Position numbers and translations under genes: made by a program. The notes under the pieces are model-generated. The model saw only the letters and a program-made list of their open reading frames with translations, was not told the DNA's origin and searched no databases. Positions 1-8,236 of a stretch of 36,030 bases of DNA are shown here, one piece after another; the stretch's first letter is position 1; each line of letters starts with the position of its first letter. The stretch is from NCBI GenBank assembly GCA_902798105.1, contig CADBVG010000029.1:1-36030 (forward strand), read 5' to 3'. The DNA is from an uncultured Eubacteriales bacterium (lineage in GTDB: Bacteria > Bacillota > Clostridia > Christensenellales > Aristaeellaceae).

Positions 1-97
1 CGCAGGCTTGCTGGCGGCAAGTCAAGGAATTTGCAGGATGTGCATGGCGGAAATGGCACCGCCAGACATGCCGCCCGTTTGTGCGGTATTTCCTTAA
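1..97. repeat. MITE-like repeat family 1, copy 1 (right part, cut by window edge)
   Basis: This is the right-hand part of the dispersed repeat seen complete at 15856-16045 and 33967-34106. It ends in the terminal inverted repeat TGCGGTATTTCCTTAA at 82-97. The left half lies outside the window. It carries a single unit of the 22-bp segment that is duplicated in the copy at 15856. It sits downstream of the prsA-like gene that reads towards it. Confidence 0.85.
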
Positions 98-130
98 TAT
101 ACCTGTATATGGCACTCCGACGAAGCCGTA

Positions 131-169
131 AAGAAAGAGACCGGGACATATCTCAGTTCCGGCCTCTTT
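131..169 (-). terminator. Terminator after the prsA-like gene
   Basis: On the minus strand AAAGAG-G-CCGG pairs with CCGG-T-CTCTTT around a loop of about 15 nt, and the stem is followed by a T-rich stretch (TCTTTCTTT). It lies about 55 bp past the stop codon of the leftward prsA-like gene. Confidence 0.6.
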
Positions 170-223
170 TCCGTCACTCACACCTATACATCTGCCTGAA
201 GGTGCTGATTAAGCGAAAGCCTC

Positions 224-1627
224 TTATTCCTCCTCCGCGAAGCTGAAGGCCTCGACGGTGTAGGCGGGCTTCAGGGCTTCGACCCAGCTGTTCAGCTCGC
301 TGGTGTAGTGATCGTCCTTCGCCTTTTCCAGGGTCGTGTTGTACAGCGCGTCGTGGATATCCTCAAGGGCGACCGCGCCGGGAGTCACATCGGACTCATA
401 GCGAATGATGTGCACGCCGCTGTTGCCAACCACGGGCGTCTGGGTGACGTCGCCCACCTTTTCAAGGGACATGGCGCCTTCGGTAAAGTTCTTGTCCCAG
501 TTGGTGGAGGCGCTGGATACGTAATAGCCGCGGGTCTTGGTGGGCTCATTCTTCATGCCGGGGTCCTCGCCGTAGGTCTCGATCAGGGCGGTAAAGTCCT
601 CGCCCGCTTCCAGCTTGGCGTAGATCTCGTCGGTCTTTTCCTTCACGTCGGCCAGGCAGTCCTCGGCGGCCTTGTCCATGGCAGCCTTCAGGGGCTCAAG
701 CCCTGCGTTTGCGGCGTCGATGTCGGCCTGGATTTCCTCGGCGCTGCGATGCGCGTCCTCGGCCTCTTCCTCGTCGTGGTCATGGTCAAGCTCCTCAAGC
801 TCGGCGTTCAGGTCGTCCAGATTGGTCTGGGCGGACTCGTAGGCGGAGCGGGCATCCTTGTAGGCGTTCAGTACGTCCTCAGCAGGGATGAGGAGGATGT
901 GCTTGACCGTGCGATAGCCCTCGGGCATCCAGGTGACCACGGTGCCCTCAGAGGACATGTCCGATTCAAAGCTGCTGGTGGAGGCGGCGTACTTCTGCTC
1001 GTCCTCCTTCAGCTTGGTCTCGTAAGCCGTTTTCAGATCCTCTTCGCTGATCTCGGCGATCTCGTCGCGCACAGTCTGCTTCAGCAGCTCGCGATTCGCC
1101 TCGGCCAGCTCGATGGCATACAGCGATTCCTTGGTGAAGCCGTTGACGGCCAGGTTGTACTCGGTCTGCTTGGCATGCACCTCGTCGTTCTTCTCGGTAA
1201 TGTTGGCATAGAAGCTGTCATAGAGCTCCTGATAGTGCTCGTCGGCTTCCTTCTGGAGCTCGGCCAGCTTCTCGTCGTCCAGCTTCAGACCCCGCTCTTC
1301 GATCTGCTTGGCGATGGCCACATCCTGAATCGCCTGCTCGGCCACGGAGTTTTCCACGGTGGTGATCATGTCCGCCGGCATGCTGTAGCCGAACATGCTA
1401 TACATCTGGCTGTAGTTGCTGTACAGGTTGCTGAAGCTGGCCATCAGGTCGTTCTGGGTCAGTTCGCCGCCGTCATAGGTGGCGACCACGCCGGAATAGC
1501 GCTTCGCCAGCTTGGCGAAGTCCTCATCCAGCTTCATGATCGGGTCTACGCCGATCAGGTTGCAGCCGGTCAGCACCAGCATCAGAACAATCAAAAGGCC
1601 AGTCAGTCGCACAAGCGCGTGTCTCAT
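224..1627 (-). CDS. prsA: PrsA-like foldase lipoprotein (SurA/parvulin type) with a long insertion
   Basis: Probable extracytoplasmic peptidyl-prolyl isomerase/foldase of 467 aa that helps secreted proteins fold on the outer face of the membrane. The N-terminus is a lipoprotein signal with lipobox VLTGC (Cys22). Residues about 45-200 look like a SurA N-terminal chaperone region. The parvulin domain starts at VKHILL (241-246) and resumes at KLEAGEDF (338-345), ending with GNSGVHIIRYESD (401-413). In usual parvulins these two pieces are close. Here about 80 charged, coiled-coil-like residues intervene, with a His/Asp/Glu stretch at 281-293. The start at 1627 is chosen because GAGGAAG precedes it and the signal peptide begins there; an upstream in-frame start would add 11 residues. 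It follows the hydrolase-like gene by 45 bp. The family call is firm; isomerase activity is inferred. Confidence 0.8.
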   Translation of the reverse strand: MRHALVRLTGLLIVLMLVLTGCNLIGVDPIMKLDEDFAKLAKRYSGVVATYDGGELTQNDLMASFSNLYSNYSQMYSMFGYSMPADMITTVENSVAEQAIQDVAIAKQIEERGLKLDDEKLAELQKEADEHYQELYDSFYANITEKNDEVHAKQTEYNLAVNGFTKESLYAIELAEANRELLKQTVRDEIAEISEEDLKTAYETKLKEDEQKYAASTSSFESDMSSEGTVVTWMPEGYRTVKHILLIPAEDVLNAYKDARSAYESAQTNLDDLNAELEELDHDHDEEEAEDAHRSAEEIQADIDAANAGLEPLKAAMDKAAEDCLADVKEKTDEIYAKLEAGEDFTALIETYGEDPGMKNEPTKTRGYYVSSASTNWDKNFTEGAMSLEKVGDVTQTPVVGNSGVHIIRYESDVTPGAVALEDIHDALYNTTLEKAKDDHYTSELNSWVEALKPAYTVEAFSFAEEE

Positions 1628-1672
1628 AACAATCTTCCTCTCAATCCAGGGCAGTAACACCCAAAAATAAAC

Positions 1673-2323
1673 TCACCCATATATTATACACATTTCAGAA
1701 TTTTCCGCAAGCGGTTTTGGGGCTTCCTTGTGAAGTAAAAAGCGGGATATTGCCTCTTTCACCTCAAATTCACGAATTGTGAACAATTCTTTAGCGCAAT
1801 CGCCACTGACATACAGCCTGTTGACGCGACAGTTGGCCGGGTTCCCGAAGGCGCGCCGCACGGCGCGTCGGCTGTCCACAGGGCTATGCGCCACGACCAG
1901 CATATCGCTGACGCAGAGCGCCAGGTTTCTACGGGCAAAGGCCGCGAGCCTGCGCACCACCTTCCGGGCCTGAAAAAAATCAGGGCGAACCGGCGTTCTT
2001 TCCCGTCCGAAGGGGTTCCTGGCTGGCAGCGCAGGGTCGATCAATACGATCCCGTCCACCGGAAGCTGGCACGCCAGCGCCAGCGCGGCGGCACAACCCG
2101 TACCCTCGGCGATGACCCCGCAGATCTTCCACCGGCTCCGCGCCTGCTGGAGGCCGGCCTGGAGCATATCCCACATTCGATGGGCATCCGTACACTCAAA
2201 CACCTGTGTCCCGAGCCCAGGGATGTCCCGCGACCAGTCGGACGCACCGTTGTGCGGTTTTTCTGAAGCAATGTCACCGATAAACAGGCACCCCGCGCCC
2301 TTTCTCTGTCCCGAACAAGCCAT
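1673..2323 (-). CDS. Alpha/beta-hydrolase-like protein, nucleophile apparently lost
   Basis: A 216-aa cytoplasmic protein with the outline of an alpha/beta hydrolase: a strand-turn-helix resembling a nucleophile elbow at residues 69-82 (CGVIAEGTGCAAAL), then DGIVLIDPAL (90-99), the usual strand after the elbow, and VNRLYVSGDCAKEL near the C-terminus where the acid-bearing strand would sit. Aligned with VGHSMGGA-type elbows, the serine position is Gly74, so esterase activity is unlikely. The start at 2323 has a strong GAGGAGGGG site. It lies 40 bp after ktrA and 45 bp before the prsA-like gene, probably in one transcript with them. I do not recognise a named family. The fold call is moderate and no function can be assigned. 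Confidence 0.6.
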   Translation of the reverse strand: MACSGQRKGAGCLFIGDIASEKPHNGASDWSRDIPGLGTQVFECTDAHRMWDMLQAGLQQARSRWKICGVIAEGTGCAAALALACQLPVDGIVLIDPALPARNPFGRERTPVRPDFFQARKVVRRLAAFARRNLALCVSDMLVVAHSPVDSRRAVRRAFGNPANCRVNRLYVSGDCAKELFTIREFEVKEAISRFLLHKEAPKPLAENSEMCIIYG

Positions 2324-2363
2324 AATTACCCCTCCTCAAAACAGATCGGAGGGGCGGGCAGGG

Positions 2364-3023
2364 TTACCGCATTTTCGCCAGCGCCGATTCACTGATGACC
2401 ACCAGCATCACGTCGCCCTCGCTGATCCGGGTCTCCGGCTGAGGCATGGCATTCACTGAGTTGCCATTGCGTATGGCCACCACATTGATGTCCATGCTGC
2501 TGCGCATCGCGAGCTCCTTGAGCGTCTTGCCGACCCACTCCGGCTTCGGGCGAATCTCCGCCATGGAATACTGGGTAGACAGCTCCATGAACTCGATGAC
2601 ATTGCCCGATACAAGGCTATGCGCCACGCGCCGCCCCATATCACGCTCCGGGAACAAAACCTGGTCCGCGCCCAGCTTTTCCAGCATCCTGCCGTGGAAT
2701 TCGTCGTGGGCCTTGGCGATGATGTGGTGCGCGCCCAATTCCTTTAGCAGCAGGACAATCGTCCCGCTGGCGCGTATATCGGATCCCATCGTCACAAAAA
2801 CAATGTCGAAATCCTGGACGCCAAGCGTTTCCAGCGCGTCCCGGTCCATGGCATCCATCTGGATGGTCTGGGTAAGCTCATCCCGCAGCCGCTCCACCAC
2901 GTCCATGCGCTGGTCCACGCCCAACACCTCTGCGCCATCCTGGCACAGGGTCTCGGCGATTGCGCGGCCGAAGCGGCCAAGTCCGACGACAATGTACTGC
3001 TTCTGCCTGTTTTTTTTGCTCAT
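2364..3023 (-). CDS. ktrA: KtrA/TrkA-type potassium channel regulatory subunit
   Basis: Cytoplasmic gating subunit of a Ktr/Trk potassium uptake system, 219 aa, the normal length for KtrA. The N-terminal RCK (Rossmann) domain shows VVGLGRFGRAIAETL with the GxGxxG nucleotide-binding turn, an acidic residue ending strand 2 (VLGVD), and DIVFVTMGSD. The C-terminal RCK_C (TrkA_C) domain runs from about residue 140, with GKTLKELAMRSSMDINVVAIRN and SEGDVMLVVI. Members bind ATP/ADP or c-di-AMP to open and close the membrane subunit. It lies 37 bp after ktrB, and the start is preceded by GGAGGGG. The adjacent ktrB makes the assignment secure. Confidence 0.93.
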   Translation of the reverse strand: MSKKNRQKQYIVVGLGRFGRAIAETLCQDGAEVLGVDQRMDVVERLRDELTQTIQMDAMDRDALETLGVQDFDIVFVTMGSDIRASGTIVLLLKELGAHHIIAKAHDEFHGRMLEKLGADQVLFPERDMGRRVAHSLVSGNVIEFMELSTQYSMAEIRPKPEWVGKTLKELAMRSSMDINVVAIRNGNSVNAMPQPETRISEGDVMLVVISESALAKMR

Positions 3024-3060
3024 ATAGTTATCCCCTCCAGAAAGGTCAAGCCGCGGCCGA

Positions 3061-4476
3061 TCAGCCCAGCATCACCCGGTCCTCCGGGTATTTCACCAAT
3101 TCGCGGGCGCGCGTCTGGCGCTTCATGAACAGCAGCGCCATGGTCAGCGGCCCGATGCGGCCGATGTACATGGTGATTATGATCAACAACCGCCCCAGCG
3201 GACGCAGGTTCGCCGATCCGATGGCAGATATGCCCACCGTGCCCACCGCGGACACGCATTCATAATAGAGATCCAGGAAGGCATAACCCGGCTGGATCAG
3301 CGACAGGGCGCAGACATCCACAAAGGCCACGGCTATGGCGATGAAGGCGATGGACACCGCTCGCTGGATCATCGTGTGGTCGATCCTGCGTTTGAACACC
3401 ACGATGCTCTGCTCGCCCCGGGCCACCATGCGCACGGTCAGGACGATGATGGCAAATGTCGTCACCTTGATGCCACCACCGGTGGACGCCGGCGCGCAGC
3501 CGATCAGCATCAGCACCCCGCCGACCAGCTTTGTACTGTCCCGAAGGGCGGCCTGGTCAATGGTGTTGAAGCCCGCCGTGCGCAGGGTGACGGACTGGAA
3601 GAACGCCGCCAGCAGCTTTTGCCCCAGGCTCAGGGGTCCCAGCGTGGCCGGATTGTTCCACTCAAAGGCCAGCACGAACAAAAAACCGGCCAGCAGCAGC
3701 GAGCCGTAGGTCACCAGCACCAGCTTTGTGTTCAGCCCCAGCTTGCTGAAGCGGCGCTTTTTCAGGATGTCGTGCACCGTGCCGAAGCCAATGCCGCCCA
3801 CCACCACCAGCGCAATCGCCGTCAGGTTCATCAGCGCGTCGCCGGAGAAGCCCGTCAGGCTCCTGCCGCCGCCAAACAGGTCGAACCCGGCGTTGCAGAA
3901 TGCGGAAACCGCGTGGAACGCTGAATAAAACAGGCCCCTTTTCACGCCATACATGGGGATCATGCGGAATGAAAACAGCACCGCCCCTGTAAACTGCACC
4001 ACCACCGCGCTGTTTGCCACCCAGAACACCAGGCTGACCACGCCGCCCAGGCCGTCCTGGTTCAGCGATTCCTGCATGATCATTCGGTCGCGCATGGTGA
4101 AGCCGCGCCCCATCAGGCGAAACAGCAGCGTGGCAAAGGTCATGAAGCCGAGGCCACCCGATTCGATAAGCAGCATCAGCACCACGTGTCCAAACGTGGA
4201 ATAGGCCGTGCCGGTGTCCCGGACCACCAGTCCGGTCACGCAGACCGCCGAGGTAGACGTGAACAGCGCGTCAAACCAGGGAATCCTGCGCCCGGTAGCG
4301 GAGGCGACGGGCAGGTTCAACAACACGCTGCCGAACAGTATCAGCCCCAGGAAGCCCAGGGCGATCATGGGCAGCGCGTTGAAGCCTGAGCGCCGGTACA
4401 GCGACTTTACGAGGGCCTCCGTTCTCCGGCGTCGTTTTGTATCAATCGACCGGGCGCTCTTCCATCCTGAAAGCAT
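3061..4476 (-). CDS. ktrB: KtrB/TrkH-family potassium transporter membrane subunit
   Basis: Integral membrane K+ translocating subunit, 471 aa. The four M1-P-M2 repeats of the Trk/Ktr/HKT superfamily can be picked out by their selectivity-filter segments: TSAVCVTGLVV, AVSAFCNAGFDLF, SVTLRTAGFNT and CVSAVGTVGISA. Each holds the filter glycine. The basic N-terminus (KSARSIDTKRRRR) fits a cytoplasmic start. The ATG at 4476 lies only 2 nt after the kinase stop codon, and GAGAGGG inside the end of the kinase gene is its ribosome site. Longer in-frame starts would read through the kinase gene and are rejected. Its partner ktrA follows at 37 bp. Confidence 0.93.
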   Translation of the reverse strand: MLSGWKSARSIDTKRRRRTEALVKSLYRRSGFNALPMIALGFLGLILFGSVLLNLPVASATGRRIPWFDALFTSTSAVCVTGLVVRDTGTAYSTFGHVVLMLLIESGGLGFMTFATLLFRLMGRGFTMRDRMIMQESLNQDGLGGVVSLVFWVANSAVVVQFTGAVLFSFRMIPMYGVKRGLFYSAFHAVSAFCNAGFDLFGGGRSLTGFSGDALMNLTAIALVVVGGIGFGTVHDILKKRRFSKLGLNTKLVLVTYGSLLLAGFLFVLAFEWNNPATLGPLSLGQKLLAAFFQSVTLRTAGFNTIDQAALRDSTKLVGGVLMLIGCAPASTGGGIKVTTFAIIVLTVRMVARGEQSIVVFKRRIDHTMIQRAVSIAFIAIAVAFVDVCALSLIQPGYAFLDLYYECVSAVGTVGISAIGSANLRPLGRLLIIITMYIGRIGPLTMALLFMKRQTRARELVKYPEDRVMLG

Positions 4477-4478
4477 GG

Positions 4479-5408
4479 CTATACCCTCTCGATCTTCACC
4501 ATATCCAGAAATGCCTTGTAGACGGTCTTGTCGATGGTCTTGTAGCCCTCGGTGATACAGCGCGTGCTGGCGCAGGCCACGCCCATGCGGAAGCACTGTT
4601 CAAGCTCCCAATCCGCCATGAAGCCCGCCACCAGGCCGGCAACCATCGCGTCGCCCGCGCCCACGGTACCCTTGACCTCGATGTTCATGCGAGGGGCGAA
4701 GAGCGTCTCTCTGCCGTCGGTGATCAGCGCGCCGTCCGCGCCGAGGGACACGCTGACGACCTGCACACCCATGTCGATGTAGCGCAGCGCGGCTTCCTTT
4801 ATGTCAGTGATGCCGTCCAGGGGCCTGCCGATCATCGTCTCCAGCTCGTAGCGGTTGGGCTTGATCATGAACGGCTTGGCTTCCAGGCCGTACTTCAGCC
4901 GCTCGCCGTCGGCATCCAGCACGCAACGACAGCCCAGGCCTTCTACCGCATGGATCAGCGTGCGGTAATAATCCTGGGGACATCCCGGTGGCAGGGAGCC
5001 CGAAAGGATCAGATAATCGCTGTTCTCGGCGTGCCGGACCACCAAATCGACCATCTTTGACAGATCCTCCTCCGCCACGTTCATGCCGGATTCGTTCAGC
5101 TCCGTGATCGTGCCGGTGCTGCGGTCAAACACCTTGATGTTCGTGCGCACGCTGCCCTCGCACCATATGAAGTCATAGGGCGTGGAATTCAGCATCAGCC
5201 GCTTTTCAAACTGGGAAGCGCCGTCGCGGTACATAAAGCCGACGCACTCGGAATCAAGCCCCAGCTCGGAAACGGTGAGCGCCACGTTGATGCCCTTTCC
5301 GGCAGCCACGTCCCGTTTGGCGACGATTCGGTTCAACCCTCCCGGGGTGAAGCCGTCCACCGTCAGCGTGCGGTCGATGCTGGGATTCATGGAAACAGCT
5401 GTAATCAT
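4479..5408 (-). CDS. PfkB-family sugar-phosphate kinase (1-phosphofructokinase / tagatose-6-phosphate kinase type)
   Basis: Cytoplasmic ribokinase-fold kinase of 309 aa. It shows MNPSIDRTLTVDGFTPGGLNRI and DVAAGKGINVA at the N-terminus (sugar binding), LSGSLPPGCP (136-144), KPNRYELE (183-190) and the C-terminal PfkB signature GTVGAGDAMVAG with catalytic Asp253. This pattern fits the FruK/LacC subgroup, which phosphorylates a sugar phosphate such as fructose-1-phosphate. No fructose PTS gene lies beside it, so the substrate is uncertain. It has an AGGAG site, follows the small membrane protein by 13 bp and runs almost directly into ktrB, so a sugar kinase and a K+ transporter appear to share a transcript. 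Confidence 0.85.
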   Translation of the reverse strand: MITAVSMNPSIDRTLTVDGFTPGGLNRIVAKRDVAAGKGINVALTVSELGLDSECVGFMYRDGASQFEKRLMLNSTPYDFIWCEGSVRTNIKVFDRSTGTITELNESGMNVAEEDLSKMVDLVVRHAENSDYLILSGSLPPGCPQDYYRTLIHAVEGLGCRCVLDADGERLKYGLEAKPFMIKPNRYELETMIGRPLDGITDIKEAALRYIDMGVQVVSVSLGADGALITDGRETLFAPRMNIEVKGTVGAGDAMVAGLVAGFMADWELEQCFRMGVACASTRCITEGYKTIDKTVYKAFLDMVKIERV

Positions 5409-5421
5409 AGTTTTCTCCTGT

Positions 5422-5628
5422 TCATGCGTTGTTATTTGCTTCGTCTACGTCCTGTTCCCGGCGGCCGTCGCTTTCGCATTCGGACGCCTCTTCCTGCGAC
5501 TTTTCCTCTTCCACGGTGCGCAGGAAACCGCCGATGTAGTGCATCAGCGTAAAGCCCACGATCAGGCACAGTCCGCCCAGCACCAGGAGGGCGATCAAAA
5601 TGATTTTTTGCGTCAGCGTCATGGCCAT
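5422..5628 (-). CDS. Small single-span membrane protein
   Basis: A 68-aa protein with one hydrophobic segment at about residues 9-33 (ILIALLVLGGLCLIVGFTLM) followed by a highly charged, acidic tail (EEEKSQEEASECESDGRREQD). The N-terminus is probably outside or barely cytoplasmic and the tail soluble. The start at 5628 follows CAGGGG; an ATG two codons later is an alternative. A good promoter lies upstream (5671-5698), so this is probably the first gene of the run leading into the kinase and potassium transporter. I recognise no family. It could be a small modulator of the downstream transporter, but that rests on position only. Confidence 0.6.
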   Translation of the reverse strand: MAMTLTQKIILIALLVLGGLCLIVGFTLMHYIGGFLRTVEEEKSQEEASECESDGRREQDVDEANNNA

Positions 5629-5670
5629 TCCCCTGTGCCGCCGGAAACAACAGCGGATATATTCGATACC

Positions 5671-5698
5671 AGTATATCACATTTTCGTCATTTTTCAA
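5671..5698 (-). promoter_or_regulatory. Promoter of the leftward kinase-potassium transporter run
   Basis: On the minus strand, -35 TTGAAA (5698-5693), a 16-nt spacer and -10 TATACT (5676-5671) read into the small membrane protein gene. The match is five of six at each element. Confidence 0.55.
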
Positions 5699-5722
5699 GC
5701 ACAATCTTTCCGTGCCACCGGA

Positions 5723-5750
5723 AAGGGGCGGCGCGGCGCGCCGTCCCCTT
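5723..5750 (-). terminator. Hairpin after the dipeptidase gene
   Basis: A GC-rich stem (AAGGGG-A-CGGCG paired with CGCCG-CCCCTT) lies just past the stop codon of the leftward dipeptidase gene. It has only a short T run, so the terminator call is moderate. Confidence 0.5.
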
Positions 5751-5762
5751 GTTTTCCGATCA

Positions 5763-7223
5763 TCAGTTGTCCTTGCGATTGTAGCCGTTTTTCATATCCT
5801 TGCTGGACTCCAGAAGCACCTTGTTCAGCGTGTCGATCGTCTGGACCCGGGCCATGTCCGCCAGCGCCTCGTTGGCCTCGGCGGCGAGGCTGAAATCGCC
5901 GGACGCGGCCATACGCCGGTCGTATTCCAGGATCAGTCGGCGCCCCTTGCCTGCCACGGCGTCCTGGTAACGCTCGATGTGCTGTATGCAGGCCGCGTAG
6001 GAATGGTCCGCCAGCGCGCCGAGCAGGCGGCTGCCCCAGTAGAAATTGTCCGTGGAGACATCCAGGGCGACGTCGCTCAGGTATTTGGGCATACGCGAAA
6101 CGTTGGTGTAAACGGGCAGCATGGCGTCGAAGGCAGTAGAGCCAAAGCCGATCCATTCGATCCCCCGGATGGCCTCGGGCACACCGCTGCGGATCTGGCA
6201 GATGGATGTGACGCCGGTGCGGTTGATGCCGATGGAGCGGTACATGCATCGCTTGCCGGTGTCCTGGCTGGAATAGGGATTGTAGGGCGTGCCCTGGTAG
6301 TGGGAGGAGAGGATGTGCTTCACGTCCTCCGCCGTGACCTTGCGGTCGGGCACCAGCGCCCAGGGCAGGTTGTCGCTCTCCGGCGTATATTCGGCGTTAT
6401 CGCCGTCCCAGCGGCGGCTGTATGGGGCAAGACAGCGTAGCATGTACCAGGCCCGGGGCGTGTTGTAAACGTGGTCTCTGGGGGTGTGGGAGCCAAACAC
6501 ATCCCGGGGGTTGAAGGCTCCGTTCTGGTTCAGATCCAGGTTGTTTTCGTCGATGAATTCCCGCAGGTCAGCGGAGCACAGGTGGTCCCGGCGCGGGCCG
6601 AAGGCGTCCTCCAGATCAAAGGCGTCCATGCCGAACTGGTTCGGGTTGACCACGCATACATCGTCAGGCACCCGCCTGGCCATCCAGTGATGGCCGCCGA
6701 TGGTCTCCATCCACCAAATCTCATTTTCATCGTTGAAGGCAATGCCGTTGGATTCGTAGGTGCCGTACCGCTCCAGCAGTGCGCCCAAGCGCTCCACGCC
6801 CTCCCGCGCGCTGTGGATGTAGGGCAGCACCAGCACGACGATGTCCTCCTCGCCGATGCCGCCAGGTGCCGCCTTCGCGCGACCCTTCGCCTCCCTGTAT
6901 TCCACCATCGGGTCCGCAGCCAACACCCTGGGGTTGGAGGTGATCGTCTCGGTGGCGGTCATGCCCACGTTGGCGACATTGATGCCCGTCGCCGCCCAAA
7001 CGCCATTCGCCTTGTCTACCGAGGGACAGGCCGTATAGCGCATGGGGTTGTCGGGCAGCTCGATTTCCAGGTGTGAAATAACGCTTTTATATTTACGCGG
7101 CTGCCGCTCCGGGTTGACGACGACCAGCTTTTTCACGTCGAACTGGCCATCGTCGGTGCGGGCGATCATCGTAGAGCGGTCGTTCGAGGCGCTCTTTCCC
7201 ACCAGTATGGTCGTACAGGACAT
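5763..7223 (-). CDS. pepD: C69-family dipeptidase
   Basis: Ntn-hydrolase dipeptidase of 486 aa, the usual length for the family. The mature-type N-terminus MSCTTILVGKSASNDRSTMIARTDD matches the PepD/C69 start, where the cysteine (here Cys3) is the nucleophile. Further typical segments are the EIWWMETIGGHHWMARRVPDD region and YRSIGINRTGVTSICQIR. The protein has no export signal, so it probably acts in the cytoplasm on imported dipeptides. The start at 7223 has AGGGGG upstream and gives the nucleophile at its expected place; a 35-residue longer reading would bury it and cross the terminator of the preceding gene. It is a single-gene unit between two terminators. Confidence 0.9.
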   Translation of the reverse strand: MSCTTILVGKSASNDRSTMIARTDDGQFDVKKLVVVNPERQPRKYKSVISHLEIELPDNPMRYTACPSVDKANGVWAATGINVANVGMTATETITSNPRVLAADPMVEYREAKGRAKAAPGGIGEEDIVVLVLPYIHSAREGVERLGALLERYGTYESNGIAFNDENEIWWMETIGGHHWMARRVPDDVCVVNPNQFGMDAFDLEDAFGPRRDHLCSADLREFIDENNLDLNQNGAFNPRDVFGSHTPRDHVYNTPRAWYMLRCLAPYSRRWDGDNAEYTPESDNLPWALVPDRKVTAEDVKHILSSHYQGTPYNPYSSQDTGKRCMYRSIGINRTGVTSICQIRSGVPEAIRGIEWIGFGSTAFDAMLPVYTNVSRMPKYLSDVALDVSTDNFYWGSRLLGALADHSYAACIQHIERYQDAVAGKGRRLILEYDRRMAASGDFSLAAEANEALADMARVQTIDTLNKVLLESSKDMKNGYNRKDN

Positions 7224-7296
7224 GGTATTACCCCCTATCGGATATTCTCCCTTCCATTGTAGCGCCGGGGCGGAACGGCGGCAATCACCGCCATGT

Positions 7297-7324
7297 AAAA
7301 AAACAGGACCCCAAAGGGTCCTGT
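7297..7324 (-). terminator. Strong intrinsic terminator after the SSB-like gene
   Basis: On the minus strand ACAGGACCC and GGGTCCTGT form a perfect 9-bp stem with a 4-nt loop, followed directly by a run of T (plus-strand A run 7297-7302). It starts 3 nt after the SSB-like stop codon. Confidence 0.9.
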
Positions 7325-7327
7325 CCA

Positions 7328-8014
7328 TCAGCTCAGGTGCTTCCGCCCCCCTGCGTCAAAGGCGTAGCGCGCCTCGGGGGGTGTGTAAACCGGCAGCGCG
7401 GCGGATTCGTTCTCGGCGGCCTCCAGCGTAAAGCAGGAGACCTCGTAGGCGTTTCTGAGCATGTACTCCCCGTTATCCAGCAGCTTTTGATACTCCCTGG
7501 ATTGCAACCGCCCGGTCAGCCGCACCCGGTCGCCGACGCTGAAACGGGATGCGTACTGGGCGTTCCGGCCCCAGGCGATGCAGGGAATGTAGTCGCTCTT
7601 GCCAAAGGCGCGGTTCACCGCCAGCATCATGTCGCAGATCTCCCGGCCAAAGGGCGTGGAGCGGTAGATCGGCGGCTTGCACAGCGCGCCGGTCAGCGTG
7701 ACCCGGTTCAGCGTGTCGTTGTCCGGCGACAGGGCCAGGCTCTGCACGAACAGCGTAACCATCAGCCGCCCCGCCCCATCGATGACCTTGTTGTAGGATC
7801 GCACCTGGCCGGTCACCAGCAGTTGGCTGTTTTCCTCCGGCAGCAGGCCCATCAGCTTGCCCGGGATGGTGACCGGCAGGCGGTCCACCGTGCCGGAGAG
7901 GCGCTTGACCAGCAGCGTACCCGTGTAGAAAGGCTCGTTCATGACCTCATGGCTCAATTCCAGCTCGCCGTCCAGACGCCCAACGGCGATGATTCTGTTG
8001 TTTGGATTTTCCAT
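7328..8014 (-). CDS. SSB-like protein with two OB folds
   Basis: A 228-aa protein resembling single-stranded DNA-binding protein. Residues about 1-105 (NRIIAVGRLDGELEL...LPVTIPGKL...NSQLLVTGQVRSYNKV) and about 107-185 (NRVTLTGALCKPPIYRSTPFGREICDMMLAVNR...YIPCIAWGRNAQYASRFSVGDRVRLTGRLQSREYQK) each read as an OB fold, the second being closest to bacterial SSB. The acidic C-terminal tip that recruits repair partners in ordinary SSB is missing (it ends GGRKHLS), so it is probably an accessory paralogue. The start at 8014 has GGAGGG; the frame stays open upstream but only through a repeat and the promoter. The upstream promoter carries a LexA-type box, so SOS control is likely. Confidence 0.8.
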   Translation of the reverse strand: MENPNNRIIAVGRLDGELELSHEVMNEPFYTGTLLVKRLSGTVDRLPVTIPGKLMGLLPEENSQLLVTGQVRSYNKVIDGAGRLMVTLFVQSLALSPDNDTLNRVTLTGALCKPPIYRSTPFGREICDMMLAVNRAFGKSDYIPCIAWGRNAQYASRFSVGDRVRLTGRLQSREYQKLLDNGEYMLRNAYEVSCFTLEAAENESAALPVYTPPEARYAFDAGGRKHLS

Positions 8015-8104
8015 CGTATCCCTCCGGTTGTTGTGTGTTTTTTCATAGTATATGCCGGTGGCGGGGGTTTCATGACCCGACGGAACAAAAAGCATGAAAT
8101 CAAC

Positions 8105-8176
8105 AAGCTTCCTGGACTTTGCCCAGAACGACAACGAAGCGGCGTTTGTCATCCTCGGCGAAGCGTCAGGGACCTT
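8105..8176. repeat. Palindromic repeat family 2, degenerate copy
   Basis: Two imperfect inverted arms (AAGCTTCCTGGACTTTG... against TTTGTCATCCTCGGCGAAGC...GACCTT) match the layout of the repeats at 20531-20601 and 33819-33912: AAGATCCTT at the outer ends and a GTCATCCT/AGGATGAC motif inside. This copy lies in the leader between the LexA-type promoter and the SSB-like gene. Confidence 0.6.
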
Positions 8177-8213
8177 TCCCAGCGCTCGCCTGACATCCCT
8201 CTGTTCTGCAAAA

Positions 8214-8225
8214 GAACATTTGTTC
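8214..8225. promoter_or_regulatory. LexA (SOS) box
   Basis: GAACATTTGTTC is a perfect match to the Gram-positive LexA/DinR core GAAC-N4-GTTC, and a flanking CG on one side extends the match. It lies about 12 nt downstream of the -10 of the SSB-like promoter, where repressor binding would block transcription. Confidence 0.7.
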
Positions 8226-8236
8226 GATTCACATGT

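Noticed and set aside
308-1657. Long open frame of 449 codons on the plus strand opposite the prsA-like gene
   Set aside because: It is low-complexity (Gly/Val/Leu/His-rich), has no recognisable motif, and is the mirror of a convincing lipoprotein gene. High GC content keeps opposite frames open.
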